From: Streptomyces griseoluteus | Lineage (GTDB): Bacteria > Actinomycetota > Actinomycetes > Streptomycetales > Streptomycetaceae | Assembly: GCA_000717735.1 (NCBI GenBank) | Contig: JOBE01000028.1 | Coordinates: forward strand, 1 to 64,000 | Direction of reading: 5' to 3' | Length of the DNA: 64,000 bases | Shown here: positions 8,019-18,247 of the stretch, piece after piece | Numbering within the stretch: the stretch's first letter is position 1 | Layout of the letters: every line of letters begins with the position of its first letter | Translations under genes and position numbers: made by a program | The notes under the pieces: model-generated | The model's database searches: none | Seen by the model: only the letters and a program-made list of their open reading frames with translations | What the model was told of the DNA's origin: nothing

Positions 8019-9245
8019 ATGTCCGAGCACAGCCCGCTCGACCTGGCCGAAGGCGATCCCTTCGGCCCGCACAACCTCCCGTACGGCGTCTTCTCGACCG
8101 CCGACGAGCCCGACCGGCGCCGGCTCGGCGTCCGGATCGGCGGGCACGTGCTGGACGCGGGCGCCGCGGCGCGCGCGCTCGGCTCCCCGTACGCGGCGCT
8201 CCTCGCGCAGCCCGGCCTCAACCCGCTGCTCGCGGCCGGGCGGACGGCCTGGCGCGATGTCCGCAGGGCGCTGACGGCCTGGGTGACGGTGCCCGCGCAC
8301 CGGGCGGACATCGAGCCGCTGCTGCACCCGCTGGACGAGGTGACGCTGCATCTGCCGTACGAGGTCGCGGACTACGTCGACTTCTACGCGAGCGAGCACC
8401 ACGCCACGAACGTGGGCCGGATCTTCCGCCCCGACGGCGACGCGCTCACCCCCAACTGGAAGCACCTGCCGATCGGTTACCACGGTCGCGCGGGCACGGT
8501 CGTGGTCTCGGGGACCGATGTCGTACGCCCCTCCGGGCAGCGCAAGGCACCCACGGACGCGGCCCCGGTGTTCGGGCCCTCGGTCAAGCTGGACATCGAG
8601 GCGGAGGTCGGGTTCCTCGTCGGCACCCCTTCGGAACTGGGCAAGCCCGTCCCCCTGGCCGACTTCGGGGAGCACGTCTTCGGTCTGACGCTGCTCAACG
8701 ACTGGTCGGCTCGTGACGTGCAGGCCTGGGAGTACGTGCCCCTCGGCCCGTTCCTCGGCAAGTCGTTCCAGACCTCGGTGTCGGCGTGGGTGACGCCCCT
8801 GGAGGCGCTGGACGCCGCCCGGACCGCCCCGCCCGCGCGGGACTTCCCGCTGCTTCCGTACCTGGACGACGCGGAGGAGGAGCAGCCGGGCGGCTTCGAC
8901 TTGCGGATCACGGTGGAGATCAACGGCGAGGTGGTGGCGGAGCCGCCGTTCTCGTCCATGTACTGGACGGCCGCGCAGCAGCTCGCCCACATGACGGTGA
9001 ACGGCGCCTCGCTGCGTACGGGTGACCTGTACGGCTCCGGGACGGTCTCCGGACCCGAGGTGAACCAGCGCGGTTCGCTCCTGGAGCTGACGTGGAACGG
9101 CCGTGACGCGCTCGAACTCGCGGGCGGCAAGCGGACGTTCCTGGAGGACGGCGACGAGGTCGTCCTCACGGCCTGGGCGCCGGGTCCTGACGGCACGCGT
9201 GTGGCTCTCGGCGAGGTCCGCGGCCGGATCGTCCCCTCCGCCTGA
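8019..9245 (+). CDS. fahA: Fumarylacetoacetase (tyrosine and homogentisate catabolism)
   Basis: Hydrolyses fumarylacetoacetate to fumarate and acetoacetate, the last step of tyrosine breakdown via homogentisate. At 408 residues it matches the family. It has the N-terminal SH3-like domain (about 1-110) and the C-terminal FAH beta-roll with conserved patches: DFYASEHHATNVG (metal ligand and catalytic His), IGYHGR, LDIEAEVGF (metal-binding Glu pair) and LNDWSARDVQAWEY. The ATG at 8019 follows GAGGCAGG; the longer open frame from 7767 lacks a ribosome site and has no fumarylacetoacetase sequence in its extra part. It stands alone: homogentisate dioxygenase and maleylacetoacetate isomerase are not adjacent, as is common in streptomycetes. 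The 293 bp upstream show no further gene; they must hold this gene's promoter and that of the divergent wall protein. Confidence 0.93.
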   Translation: MSEHSPLDLAEGDPFGPHNLPYGVFSTADEPDRRRLGVRIGGHVLDAGAAARALGSPYAALLAQPGLNPLLAAGRTAWRDVRRALTAWVTVPAHRADIEPLLHPLDEVTLHLPYEVADYVDFYASEHHATNVGRIFRPDGDALTPNWKHLPIGYHGRAGTVVVSGTDVVRPSGQRKAPTDAAPVFGPSVKLDIEAEVGFLVGTPSELGKPVPLADFGEHVFGLTLLNDWSARDVQAWEYVPLGPFLGKSFQTSVSAWVTPLEALDAARTAPPARDFPLLPYLDDAEEEQPGGFDLRITVEINGEVVAEPPFSSMYWTAAQQLAHMTVNGASLRTGDLYGSGTVSGPEVNQRGSLLELTWNGRDALELAGGKRTFLEDGDEVVLTAWAPGPDGTRVALGEVRGRIVPSA

Positions 9246-9417
9246 GGTTCTCCGCCCCCGGGGGCCTGGTCACGCGGCGTGTCCACTCCGCTGGGCCAGT
9301 CCCGGGTGCGGGTGGGGGGCGGGCGGCCGATGCTGCTGGAGGCGGCGGGAGCCGGGGAGAGCCCGCCGGCGTCCGGCGCCCCGCACCGGCGGCGCCCCTC
9401 CCGAGGAGTAGACCCAC

Positions 9418-9978
9418 ATGTCCGCACGACCCCGCCGCCTGATGGCCGCGTTCGCCCTGCTCGCCGCCGGCTCGCTGGCCCTGGGGACCGCGCCGGCCGT
9501 CTCGGCCGACCCGGGCCCGAAGCCGGTCACCGACTTCCCGCACCCGGACCTCAGGAAGACGTACGACGCGACGGTGAAGTACAGGTCCGAGCAGAAGGCC
9601 ATCGACGACGGCTTCATGCGCACCGACGACTGCGTCGAGGACCCGACGCTCGGCGGCATGGGCTACCACTACGTGAACCCGGCGAACCTCGGCTCGACCG
9701 ACCCGACGAAGCCGGCCGCGGTGCTGTACGAGAAGGACCACAAGACCGGCAAGCGCGAGCTGGTCGCGGTCGAGTGGGTCGTCCCGGACCCGAACGGGAA
9801 CCTGCCCAGGCCGCGGCTCTTCGACCGGGACTTCGACGGTCCGTTCGACTTCGAGCCCGTCGGCCCCCACTACTCGCTGCACGCGTGGATCTTCAAGAAG
9901 AACCCGAAGGGCGTCTTCGCCCCGTACAACCCGCGGGTGCACTGCACCCCCTGCCCTGAGGACCACCCGAAGGCGTAG
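9418..9978 (+). CDS. Small secreted protein of unknown function
   Basis: A 186-residue protein with a clear signal peptide (residues 1-30, ending VSA). The mature part contains 'GGMGYHYVNP' near residue 80, a 'LVAVEWVVPDPNG' strand, 'GPHYSLHAWIFKKNP', and a C-terminal 'HCTPCPEDH' with a CxxC pair. The H-x-W-I-F and Cys/His-rich end suggest metal binding, but I do not recognise a named family with confidence. GAGGAG 10 nt before the ATG at 9418 fixes the start. It appears monocistronic and is followed by a terminator hairpin shared with the end of the nuo operon. The 172 bp in front hold only GC palindromes such as GCCCCCGGGGGC. Confidence 0.6.
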   Translation: MSARPRRLMAAFALLAAGSLALGTAPAVSADPGPKPVTDFPHPDLRKTYDATVKYRSEQKAIDDGFMRTDDCVEDPTLGGMGYHYVNPANLGSTDPTKPAAVLYEKDHKTGKRELVAVEWVVPDPNGNLPRPRLFDRDFDGPFDFEPVGPHYSLHAWIFKKNPKGVFAPYNPRVHCTPCPEDHPKA

Positions 9979-9990
9979 GCGTACGACGAA

Positions 9991-10023
9991 GGGCCCGGCC
10001 TTCCGCGCACGGAGACCGGGCCC
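9991..10023. terminator. Bidirectional terminator at the 3' end of the nuo operon
   Basis: GGGCCCGG (9991-9998) pairs with CCGGGCCC (10016-10023), and the inner CTTCCG/CGGAG segments extend the stem. It lies between the convergent stops of the small secreted protein (9978) and nuoN (10038). Confidence 0.75.
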
Positions 10024-10037
10024 TCTGCCGTACCCCG

Positions 10038-11687
10038 CTACCGGACGAAGACGCTCGCCTGGTTCGCGAGGTCCAGGAAGTACTGCGGCGCGAAGCCGAG
10101 CACGAGGGTGACCACCACACCGGCGGTGATGGTGAGGGTCGTCAGGGCCGAGGGCACGGCGACCGTCGGGCCGTCCGCCTTCGGCTCGCTGAAGAACATG
10201 AGCACGATCACCCGGATGTAGAAGAACGCGGCGATCGCCGAGGAGATCACGCCGACCACGACGAGCGCGCCCGCGCCGCCGTCCGCCGCCGCCTTGAAGA
10301 CCGCGAACTTCCCGGAGAACCCGGAGGTCAGCGGGATGCCGGCGAACGCGAGCAGGAAGACCGCGAAGACCGCCGCCACGAGCGGCGAACGGCGGCCGAG
10401 ACCGGCCCACTTGGAGAGGTGGGTGGCCTCGCCGCCCGCGTCCCTGACCAGCGTGACGACGGCGAAGGCGCCGATCGTCACGAAGGAGTACGCGCCGAGG
10501 TAGAACAGGACCGACGAGATCCCGCTCGGGGTGGCCGCGATGACACCCGCGAGCAGGAAGCCCGCGTGCGCGATCGACGAGTACGCGAGGAGCCGCTTGA
10601 TGTCGGTCTGGGTGATGGCGACGATCGCACCGCCCAGCATCGTGACGATGGCGACGCCCCACATGACCGGCCGCCAGTCCCAGGTGAGGCCCGGGAGCAC
10701 CACGTACAGCAGGCGGAGCAGCGCGCCGAACGCGGCGACCTTGGTCGCGGCGGCCATGAAGCCGGTGACGGGGGTCGGGGCGCCCTGGTAGACGTCCGGG
10801 GTCCACATGTGGAACGGCACGGCGCCGACCTTGAAGAGGAGCCCGGTGAGGATCATGGCGAAGCCGATGAGCAGCAGTGCGTCGTTGCCCATGGTGTCGG
10901 CGAGCGCCGGGTTCACGGAGCCGACGGTGCCGTCGACGACGCCGGCGATGGTGGCGTACGAGACGGAGCCCGCGTAGCCGTAGAGCAGGGCGATCCCGAA
11001 GAGCAGGAAGGCCGAGGAGAAGGCGCCGAGCAGGAAGTACTTGACGGCCGCCTCCTGCGACATCAGCCGCTTGCGGCGGGCGACGGCGCAGAGCAGGTAC
11101 AGCGGGAGGGAGAAGACCTCCAGGGCGACGAAGAGCGTCAGGAGGTCGTTGGCGGCCGGGAAGACCAGCATGCCGGCGATGGCGAAGAGCGCCAGCGGGA
11201 AGACCTCGGTGGTGGTGAACCCGGCCTTGACGGCGGCCTTCTCCTGGTCGCTGCCGGGGACGGCGGCGGCCTCGGCGGCGAAGGAGTCGACCTTGTGGCC
11301 GTGGTCGGCCGGGTCGAGCCTGCGCTCGGCGAAGGTGAAGATGGCGACGACGGAGGCGAGGAGAATGGTGCCCTGGAGGAAGAGGGCGGGTCCGTCGACG
11401 GCGATGGCGCCCATGGCCGCGATCTGGGCCTTGGTGGAGCCGTAGCCGCCGGCCGCCAGGGCGACGATCGCGGCGAAGGCGGCGACGAGCGCGACCACGC
11501 TGAGGAACAGCTGGCTGTGGTAGCGGGCCTTGCGGGGTACGAAGGCCTCGACGAGGACTCCGAGGATCGCCGCGCCGATCACGATGAGTACGGGCGAGAG
11601 CTGGGTGTACTCGATGTGGGGTGCCTGGATCTTGTCCAGCGGCTCGGCAGCTGTCGTCCACAAGCTGTGGACAGCCATGGAACTCAC
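10038..11687 (-). CDS. nuoN: NADH-quinone oxidoreductase subunit N
   Basis: An antiporter-like membrane subunit of proton-pumping complex I and the last gene of the operon. It has 549 residues and about 14 transmembrane helices. The core antiporter region contains 'MWTPDVYQGAPTPVTGFMAA' (the K/H-bearing broken-helix region, following FKVGAVPFH) and 'DIKRLLAYSSIAHAGF', both typical of NuoN. GTG at 11687 overlaps the nuoM stop as GTGA and has GGAGG 7 nt upstream. An internal ATG three codons later is possible but has poorer spacing. Translation is therefore coupled to nuoM. Confidence 0.95.
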   Translation of the reverse strand: MSSMAVHSLWTTAAEPLDKIQAPHIEYTQLSPVLIVIGAAILGVLVEAFVPRKARYHSQLFLSVVALVAAFAAIVALAAGGYGSTKAQIAAMGAIAVDGPALFLQGTILLASVVAIFTFAERRLDPADHGHKVDSFAAEAAAVPGSDQEKAAVKAGFTTTEVFPLALFAIAGMLVFPAANDLLTLFVALEVFSLPLYLLCAVARRKRLMSQEAAVKYFLLGAFSSAFLLFGIALLYGYAGSVSYATIAGVVDGTVGSVNPALADTMGNDALLLIGFAMILTGLLFKVGAVPFHMWTPDVYQGAPTPVTGFMAAATKVAAFGALLRLLYVVLPGLTWDWRPVMWGVAIVTMLGGAIVAITQTDIKRLLAYSSIAHAGFLLAGVIAATPSGISSVLFYLGAYSFVTIGAFAVVTLVRDAGGEATHLSKWAGLGRRSPLVAAVFAVFLLAFAGIPLTSGFSGKFAVFKAAADGGAGALVVVGVISSAIAAFFYIRVIVLMFFSEPKADGPTVAVPSALTTLTITAGVVVTLVLGFAPQYFLDLANQASVFVR

Positions 11688-13279
11688 TTGGCCGCCTCCA
11701 CGGTCTGAATTGCGGGCTGGGGGTCCGTCTGCTGGACGTCGGACATGGTGTGCCGCACCGCCGGGTTGACGACGTCCGTCAGCGGCTTCGGGAAGACCCC
11801 GAGGAAGATGAGGACGGCGATCAGCGGGACGGCCACGGCCAGTTCACGCGCCCGCAGGTCGGGCAGCGACCGCACCTCCTCCTTCACCGGCCCGGTCATC
11901 GTCCGCTGGTACAGGACGAGGGTGTAGAGCGCGGCGAGGACGATGCCCGTGGTGGCGATGACGCCGGCCACCGGATAGCGGGCGTAGGTGCCGACCAGGA
12001 CCAGGAACTCGCTGACGAACGGGGCGAGTCCGGGCAGCGACAGGGTCGCGAGGCCGCCGATCAGGAAGGTGCCGGCGAGCACCGGCGCGACCTTCTGCAC
12101 ACCGCCGTAGTCGGCGATGAGCCGCGAGCCGCGCCGGGAGATCAGGAACCCGGCGACGAGCATCAGGGCGGCCGTCGAGATGCCGTGGTTGACCATGTAG
12201 AGCGTGGCACCGGACTGGCCCTGGCTGGTCATCGCGAAGATGCCGAGGACGATGAAGCCGAAGTGCGAGATCGACGCGTACGCGACCAGGCGCTTGATGT
12301 CCCGCTGGCCGACCGCGACCAGCGCCCCGTACACGATGCTGATGAGGGCGAGGACGATGATCGCGGGGGTGGCCCACTGCGAGGCCTCGGGGAAGAGCCC
12401 GAGGCAGAAGCGGAGCATCGCGAAGGTGCCGACCTTGTCGACGACGGCGGTGATGAGGACGGCGACCGGGGCGGTCGCCTCCCCCATCGCGTTCGGCAGC
12501 CAGGTGTGCAGCGGCCAGAGCGGCGCCTTCACCGCGAAGGCGAAGAAGAAGCCGAGGAACAGCAGCCGCTCGGTGTTGGTCGCCATGTCGAGGGTGCCGT
12601 TGGCGCGGGCCTCGGCGATCTCGGTGAGCGAGAAGTTCCCCGCGACCACGTAGAGCCCGATGACGGCGGCCAGCATGATCAGGCCGCCGACCAGGTTGTA
12701 GAGGAGGAACTTGACGGCCGCGTACGAACGCTGGGCCGCCGCGTTCTCGTCGGAGCCCGCGTGGGCCCGGTCGCCGAAGCCGCCGATGAGGAAGTACATC
12801 GGGATGAGCATGGCTTCGAACAGGACGTAGAAGAGGAAGACGTCGGTGGCCTCGAAGGAGAGGATCACCATCGCCTCGACCATGAGGATCAGGGCGAAGA
12901 AGCCCTGGGTCGGGCGCCAGCGCTTGGAGGAGGTCTCCAGGGGGTCGGCGTCGTGCCAGCCGGCGAGGACGATGAACGGGATCAGCAGGGCGGTGAGCGC
13001 GATGAGCGCCACCCCGATGCCGTCGACCCCGAGCTCGTACCGGACGCCGAAGTCCTTGATCCAGGCGTGGGACTCGGTCAGCTGGTACCGGTCGCCGCCG
13101 GGCTCGAACCGTACGAAGACGACGGCGGCGAGCACGAGCGTGGCGAGCGAGACGAGCAGCGCCAGCCACTTGGCGGCGGTGCGGCGGGCGGCGGGGACGG
13201 CGGCGGTGAGGATCGCACCGACCGCCGGCACCGCTGCCGTCACCGTAAGGAGCGGGAAGCCTGCGTTGATTTCAGACAT
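11684..13279 (-). CDS. nuoM: NADH-quinone oxidoreductase subunit M
   Basis: An antiporter-like proton-pumping subunit of complex I, 531 residues, about 14 helices. The essential glutamate is in 'FYVLFEAMLIPMYFLIG', and the pumping lysine with its downstream HTWLP motif is in 'AFAVKAPLWPLHTWLPNAM'. 'DIKRLVAYASISHFGF' is the second conserved broken-helix region. Starts at ATG 13279, 6 bp after the nuoL stop, with GAGGGCGG upstream, and ends overlapping nuoN. Confidence 0.96.
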   Translation of the reverse strand: MSEINAGFPLLTVTAAVPAVGAILTAAVPAARRTAAKWLALLVSLATLVLAAVVFVRFEPGGDRYQLTESHAWIKDFGVRYELGVDGIGVALIALTALLIPFIVLAGWHDADPLETSSKRWRPTQGFFALILMVEAMVILSFEATDVFLFYVLFEAMLIPMYFLIGGFGDRAHAGSDENAAAQRSYAAVKFLLYNLVGGLIMLAAVIGLYVVAGNFSLTEIAEARANGTLDMATNTERLLFLGFFFAFAVKAPLWPLHTWLPNAMGEATAPVAVLITAVVDKVGTFAMLRFCLGLFPEASQWATPAIIVLALISIVYGALVAVGQRDIKRLVAYASISHFGFIVLGIFAMTSQGQSGATLYMVNHGISTAALMLVAGFLISRRGSRLIADYGGVQKVAPVLAGTFLIGGLATLSLPGLAPFVSEFLVLVGTYARYPVAGVIATTGIVLAALYTLVLYQRTMTGPVKEEVRSLPDLRARELAVAVPLIAVLIFLGVFPKPLTDVVNPAVRHTMSDVQQTDPQPAIQTVEAAK

Positions 13280-13285
13280 TGACAG

Positions 13286-15181
13286 TTACACCGCCCTCAT
13301 CAGCAGGGTCGCGGCGATCAGCACCGCAGTACCTCCGAACATGGAGACCGCGTACGAGCGGGCGTAGCCGTTCTGGAGCTTGCGCAGTCGGCCGGACAGT
13401 CCGCCGACGGAGGCGGCGGTGCCGTTGACCACGCCGTCGACGAGGCTGTGGTCGACGTAGACCAGGGAGCGGGTCAGGTGGGTGCCGCCGCGGACGAAGA
13501 CGGCGTGGTTGAAGTCGTCCTGGAGCAGGTCGCGGCGGGCCGCCCTGGTGAGGAGCGAGCCGCGCGGGGCGACCACCGGGACGGGCCTGCGCCCGTACTG
13601 GAGGTAGGCGAGGCCGACGCCGATCACCATGACGGCGACGGTGGCGGAGGTGACGGCCGCGGCGCTGATCGGCGGGTGGCCGTGCGCGTAACCGGTGACC
13701 GGCTCCAGCCAGTGCACGAACCGGTCGCCGACACCGAAGATGCCGCCCGCGAACACCGACCCGAAGGCCAGCAGGATCATCGGGATCGTCATGGACTTCG
13801 GCGACTCGTGCGGGTGCGGCTCGTGGCCCTCGGCGTCCGCCTGCCAGCGCTTCTCGCCGAAGAAGGTCATGAGCATCACGCGGGTCATGTAGTACGCGGT
13901 GATGGCCGCGCCGAGCAGGGTGACCGAGCCGAGGATCCAGCCCTGGGTGCCGCCCTTGGCGAAGGCCGCCTCGATGATCATGTCCTTGGAGAAGAAGCCG
14001 GACAGGCCGGGGAAGCCGATGATCGCGAGGTAGCCGAGGCCGAAGGTCACGAAGGTGACCGGCATGTACTTCCGCAGGCCGCCGTACCTGCGCATGTCGA
14101 CCTCGTCGTTCATGCCGTGCATGACGGAACCGGCGCCGAGGAACAGCCCGGCCTTGAAGAAGCCGTGGGTCACCAGGTGCATGATCGCGAAGACGTAGCC
14201 GATGGGGCCGAGGCCGGCCGCCAGGATCATGTATCCGATCTGCGACATCGTCGAACCGGCGAGCGCCTTCTTGATGTCGTCCTTCGCGCAACCGACGATC
14301 GCACCGAAGAGGAGCGTGACGGCGCCGACCACGACGACGACGGTCTGCGCGTCCGGCGCCGCGTTGAAGATGTCGGCGGAGCGGACGATCAGGTAGACAC
14401 CGGCGGTCACCATCGTGGCCGCGTGGATGAGGGCCGAGACCGGGGTCGGGCCCTCCATCGCGTCGCCGAGCCAGGACTGCAGCGGCACCTGGGCCGACTT
14501 GCCGCAGGCGGCGAGGAGCAGCATCAGACCGATCGCGGTCAGCGTGCCCTCGGACGCCTCACCGGTCGCCGCGAGCACCGGCCCGAAGGTGAAGGTGCCG
14601 AAGGTGGTGAACATGATCATGATGGCGATGGAGAGGCCCATGTCGCCGACCCGGTTCACCAGGAAGGCCTTCTTGGCGGCGGTGGCCGCGCTGGGCTTGT
14701 GCTGCCAGAAGCCGATCAGGAGGTACGAGGCGAGGCCGACGCCCTCCCAGCCGAAGTACAGGAGCAGGTAGTTGTCGGCGAGGACGAGCAACAGCATCGC
14801 CGCGACGAACAGGTTGAGGTAGCCGAAGAAGCGGCGGCGGCGCTCGTCGTGCTCCATGTATCCGATGGAGTACACGTGGATGAGCGTGCCGACCCCGCTG
14901 ATCAGCAGGACGAACGTCATCGACAGTTGGTCGAGCTGGAAGGCGATGTCCGCCTGGAAGCCCTCGACGGGGATCCAGGTGTAGAGCCGCTGGTGCAGGG
15001 CCCGGTCGTCGGCGCTCTTGCCGAGCATGTCGGCGAAGAGCGCGAGGCCGATGGCGAAGGAGGCGGCCGCGAGCAGCGTGCCGACCCAGTGCCCGACCTT
15101 GTCGAGCCGCCGTCCGCCGCAGAGCAGGACGGCCGCACCGAGCAGGGGCGCTCCGACGAGCAGAGCGATGAGATTTTCCAC
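13286..15181 (-). CDS. nuoL: NADH-quinone oxidoreductase subunit L
   Basis: The largest antiporter-like subunit of complex I (631 residues). Conserved blocks include '[20 protein letters not shown]', '[18 protein letters not shown]' (functional Glu), '[19 protein letters not shown]' (pumping Lys) and '[17 protein letters not shown]'. About 16 hydrophobic segments are present. A C-terminal region after residue 540 corresponds to the lateral amphipathic helix that reaches along NuoM and NuoN. GTG at 15181 lies 10 bp after the nuoK stop with GAGGGG upstream. Confidence 0.96.
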   Translation of the reverse strand: MENLIALLVGAPLLGAAVLLCGGRRLDKVGHWVGTLLAAASFAIGLALFADMLGKSADDRALHQRLYTWIPVEGFQADIAFQLDQLSMTFVLLISGVGTLIHVYSIGYMEHDERRRRFFGYLNLFVAAMLLLVLADNYLLLYFGWEGVGLASYLLIGFWQHKPSAATAAKKAFLVNRVGDMGLSIAIMIMFTTFGTFTFGPVLAATGEASEGTLTAIGLMLLLAACGKSAQVPLQSWLGDAMEGPTPVSALIHAATMVTAGVYLIVRSADIFNAAPDAQTVVVVVGAVTLLFGAIVGCAKDDIKKALAGSTMSQIGYMILAAGLGPIGYVFAIMHLVTHGFFKAGLFLGAGSVMHGMNDEVDMRRYGGLRKYMPVTFVTFGLGYLAIIGFPGLSGFFSKDMIIEAAFAKGGTQGWILGSVTLLGAAITAYYMTRVMLMTFFGEKRWQADAEGHEPHPHESPKSMTIPMILLAFGSVFAGGIFGVGDRFVHWLEPVTGYAHGHPPISAAAVTSATVAVMVIGVGLAYLQYGRRPVPVVAPRGSLLTRAARRDLLQDDFNHAVFVRGGTHLTRSLVYVDHSLVDGVVNGTAASVGGLSGRLRKLQNGYARSYAVSMFGGTAVLIAATLLMRAV

Positions 15182-15191
15182 GGTCAGCCCC

Positions 15192-15491
15192 TCACAGCTT
15201 CATCAGGCTTGCGTCGTCGACCGAGGCCGAGTGGCGGGCACGGAAGACGGACACGATGATCGCGAGCCCGACGACGACCTCCGCGGCGGCGACGACCATC
15301 GTGAAGAACGCGATGATCTGGCCGTCGAGGTTTCCGTGCATACGGGAGAAGGCGACGAACGCGAGGTTGCAGGCGTTGAGCATCAGCTCGACGCACATGA
15401 AGACCACGATCGCGTTGCGCCGGATGAGCACCCCGGCCGCACCGATGGTGAACAGCAGGGCGGCGAGGTACAGGTAGTTGACGGGGTTCAC
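15192..15491 (-). CDS. nuoK: NADH-quinone oxidoreductase subunit K
   Basis: A three-helix membrane subunit of complex I (99 residues). It carries the two conserved glutamates of the proton path, in '[14 protein letters not shown]' and in the '[11 protein letters not shown]' helix. The start is GTG at 15491 because GAGGAGG lies 7 nt upstream and the codon overlaps the nuoJ stop as GTGA. The longer open frame to 16004 is nuoJ in another frame. Confidence 0.95.
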   Translation of the reverse strand: MNPVNYLYLAALLFTIGAAGVLIRRNAIVVFMCVELMLNACNLAFVAFSRMHGNLDGQIIAFFTMVVAAAEVVVGLAIIVSVFRARHSASVDDASLMKL

Positions 15492-16315
15492 CGGGTGGCC
15501 TCCTCTTCGTCCCGGTCGCGGCCGAGCCGCTCCTCGGAGCGCTGCTCCAGGGCCTTGAGGTCGGCGAGGGCCTCGGCGGACACGTCCCGGACCTGGCCCC
15601 GCTTGCGCAGGGTCTGCATGACGGTCAGCTCCGAGGGGGTGCCGTCGGGCAGCAGACCGGGGATGTCCACGGCGTTGTGCCGGGCATAGACACCGGGCGC
15701 GGGCAGCGGCGGCACGTGCTTGCCCTCGCGTACCCGCTGCTCGGCCAGCTCGCGCTGGGTGCGGGCCCGCTCGGTGCGCTCGCGGTGGGTGAGCACCATC
15801 GCGCCGACGGCGGCGGTGATGAGGAGCGCGCCGGTCATCTCGAAGGCGAAGACGTACTTGGTGAAGATGAGGGCGGCGAGGCCCTCGACGTTCCCGCCGT
15901 GCGCGCTGTTGGCGGCGCCGAGTCCGACGAACTCCGTCAGGGAGGCGTTCCCGATGCCGCCGGCGAGCAGGATGCCGAAGCCGAGGCCGCAGGCGGCGGC
16001 CCACCAGCGCTGGCCCTTGAGGGTCTCCTTCAGCGAGTCCGCTGCCGTGACGCCCACCAGCATGACGACGAAGAGGAAGAGCATCATGATCGCGCCGGTG
16101 TAGACGACGATCTGGACGATGCCGAGGAAGTACGCCCCGTTGGCCAGGTAGAAGACCGCCAGGATGATCATCGTCCCGGCGAGGCAGAGCGCCGAGTGCA
16201 CGGCCCGCCTCATCAGGATCGTGCCGAGCGCGCCCGCGACGGCGACGGTACCGAGGACCCAGAACTGGAAGGCCTCCCCGCCCGACGTCGCGTACGCCGC
16301 GAGTTCGGCGCTCAT
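15488..16315 (-). CDS. nuoJ: NADH-quinone oxidoreductase subunit J
   Basis: A membrane subunit of complex I at the interface between the quinone site and the pumping arm. It has five hydrophobic helices within the first 195 residues, including the pi-bulge helix region '[21 protein letters not shown]'. At 275 residues it is longer than the enterobacterial protein (about 184). The extra part is a charged, probably cytoplasmic tail rich in Arg and Glu, as in other actinobacteria. ATG at 16315 overlaps the nuoI stop (ATGA). Confidence 0.94.
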   Translation of the reverse strand: MSAELAAYATSGGEAFQFWVLGTVAVAGALGTILMRRAVHSALCLAGTMIILAVFYLANGAYFLGIVQIVVYTGAIMMLFLFVVMLVGVTAADSLKETLKGQRWWAAACGLGFGILLAGGIGNASLTEFVGLGAANSAHGGNVEGLAALIFTKYVFAFEMTGALLITAAVGAMVLTHRERTERARTQRELAEQRVREGKHVPPLPAPGVYARHNAVDIPGLLPDGTPSELTVMQTLRKRGQVRDVSAEALADLKALEQRSEERLGRDRDEEEATR

Positions 16316-16890
16316 GCGTCCACCTCTTCCGGCTCGCCCGTCTCCCCCTTGGACACGGCGACCTGAGGGACGGTCCCGGGCGCGGCCTCGGTGACGAGGC
16401 CCCGGTAGTAGTCCTGCTCGGTCATGCCGGGGAAGATCGCGTGCGGGGTGTCCACCATGGTCTCCTCGAGTCCCGCGAGGAGCTGCTCCTTGGTGTAGAT
16501 CAGGTTCGCGCGGGAGGAGTCGGCCAGCTCGAACTCGTTGGTCATCGTCAGCGCCCGCGTGGGGCAGGCCTCGATGCACAGCCCGCACAGGATGCAGCGG
16601 GCGTAGTTGATCTGGTAGACGCGGCCGTAGCGCTCGCCGGGCGAGTAGCGCTCCTCGTCCGTGTTCTCCGCGCCCTCCACGTAGATGGCGTCGGCCGGAC
16701 AGGCCCAGGCGCACAGCTCACAGCCGACGCACTTCTCCAGCCCGTCGGGGTGACGGTTGAGCTGGTGCCGGCCGTGGAAGCGGGGCGCCGTCGTCTTCTG
16801 CTGCTCCGGGTACTGCTCGGTCAGCCGCTTCTTGAACATGGCCTTGAAGGTCACGCCGAAGCCGGCCACCGGATTCTGGAAGTCAGACAC
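16312..16890 (-). CDS. nuoI: NADH-quinone oxidoreductase subunit I (2x[4Fe-4S])
   Basis: A peripheral-arm ferredoxin-like subunit of 192 residues carrying clusters N6a and N6b. Cluster ligands are visible as C54-x2-C57-x2-C60-x3-C64 and C99-x2-C102-x2-C105-x3-C109. The start is GTG at 16890, overlapping the end of nuoH by 8 bp. AGGAG 7 nt upstream decides it over the longer frame from 16944. The C terminus after residue 150 is acidic and variable. Confidence 0.95.
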   Translation of the reverse strand: MSDFQNPVAGFGVTFKAMFKKRLTEQYPEQQKTTAPRFHGRHQLNRHPDGLEKCVGCELCAWACPADAIYVEGAENTDEERYSPGERYGRVYQINYARCILCGLCIEACPTRALTMTNEFELADSSRANLIYTKEQLLAGLEETMVDTPHAIFPGMTEQDYYRGLVTEAAPGTVPQVAVSKGETGEPEEVDA

Positions 16891-18247
16891 CGTCCGTCTC
16901 CTTTCCATCACTCGCAGTAGCAGTATCGGGGGCGCCACTGACAACGAGGTCCCGGTCGTGCCGGGGCCTGCGCCGGGGCACGGGCGGCAGGGACTGCCCG
17001 GGCAGGGGCGGTACGGGGAAGCCGCCGGCCATCGGGTCGAAGGCGGGCTCGTCGGCCGGCCCGGCCGCCGCGGACGCCTTGGCCTTCCGGTCGCGGAACA
17101 CGTCGACCACGAAGGACAGCAGCAGCAGTCCGAGAACGGCTCCGGCCACGTACAGGACGATGTTGGTGAACGCGATGTTCTCGTTGCGCAGCGCCCGGAC
17201 GGTGGCGACCAGCATGAGCCAGACCACGGAGACCGGGATGAGGACCTTCCAGCCGAGCTTCATCAGCTGGTCGTAGCGGACGCGGGGCAGGGTGCCGCGG
17301 AGCCAGATGAAGAAGAACAGCAGCAGCTGCACCTTGAGGACGAACCAGAGCATCGGCCACCAGCCGTGGTTCGCGCCCTCCCAGAAGGTGGACACCGGGT
17401 ACGGGGCCCGCCAGCCGCCCAGGAAGAGGGTCACCGACACCGCCGAGACCGTCACCATGTTCACGTACTCGGCGAGCATGAACATCGCGAACTTGATGGA
17501 CGAGTACTCGGTGTTGAAGCCGCCGACGAGGTCGCCCTCGGACTCCGGCATGTCGAAGGGGGCGCGGTTGGTCTCGCCGACCATCGTGACGATGTAGATG
17601 ATGAACGACACCGGCAGCAGGATGACGAACCAGCGGTCCGCCTGCGCCTCGACGATCGCCGAGGTCGACATCGACCCGGAGTAGAGGAAGACGGAGGCGA
17701 AGGCCGCGCCCATGGCGATCTCGTACGAGATCATCTGCGCGCAGGAGCGCAGGCCGCCGAGGAGCGGGTACGTGGAGCCGGACGACCAGCCGGCGAGGAC
17801 GATGCCGTAGATGCCGACCGACGCGATGGCCAGGACGTACAGCATCGCGATCGGCAGGTCGGTGAGCTGCATCGCGGTGCGGTGGCCGAAGATCGAGACC
17901 TCGTTGCCCGCCGGGCCGAAGGGGATCACGGCGATCGCCATGAACGCGGGGATCGCGGCGATGATCGGGGCGAGGACGTAGACGACCTTGTCGGCCTTCT
18001 TGACGATCACGTCCTCCTTGAGCATCAGCTTGATGCCGTCCGCGAGGGACTGGAGGAGGCCCCAGGGGCCGTGCCGGTTGGGGCCGACGCGCAGCTGCAT
18101 CCAGGCGACGACCTTGCGCTCCCACACGATGGAGAAGAGCACGGTGACCATGAGGAAGGCGAAGCAGAAGACCGCCTTGATCAGGACGAGCCACCAGGGG
18201 TCCGTGCCGAACATGGACAGGTCTTCGGCGGCGAGGAGGGTGTTCAT
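16883..18247 (-). CDS. nuoH: NADH-quinone oxidoreductase subunit H
   Basis: A membrane subunit that forms the quinone chamber of complex I; 454 residues, 8 core helices. Conserved cytoplasmic loops '[20 protein letters not shown]', 'ISYEIAMG' and '[20 protein letters not shown]' line the quinone site. After residue about 395 there is a roughly 60-residue Pro/Arg-rich soluble tail that is absent from enterobacterial NuoH but usual in Streptomyces. ATG overlaps the nuoG stop (ATGA). Confidence 0.96.
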   Translation of the reverse strand: MNTLLAAEDLSMFGTDPWWLVLIKAVFCFAFLMVTVLFSIVWERKVVAWMQLRVGPNRHGPWGLLQSLADGIKLMLKEDVIVKKADKVVYVLAPIIAAIPAFMAIAVIPFGPAGNEVSIFGHRTAMQLTDLPIAMLYVLAIASVGIYGIVLAGWSSGSTYPLLGGLRSCAQMISYEIAMGAAFASVFLYSGSMSTSAIVEAQADRWFVILLPVSFIIYIVTMVGETNRAPFDMPESEGDLVGGFNTEYSSIKFAMFMLAEYVNMVTVSAVSVTLFLGGWRAPYPVSTFWEGANHGWWPMLWFVLKVQLLLFFFIWLRGTLPRVRYDQLMKLGWKVLIPVSVVWLMLVATVRALRNENIAFTNIVLYVAGAVLGLLLLSFVVDVFRDRKAKASAAAGPADEPAFDPMAGGFPVPPLPGQSLPPVPRRRPRHDRDLVVSGAPDTATASDGKETDGV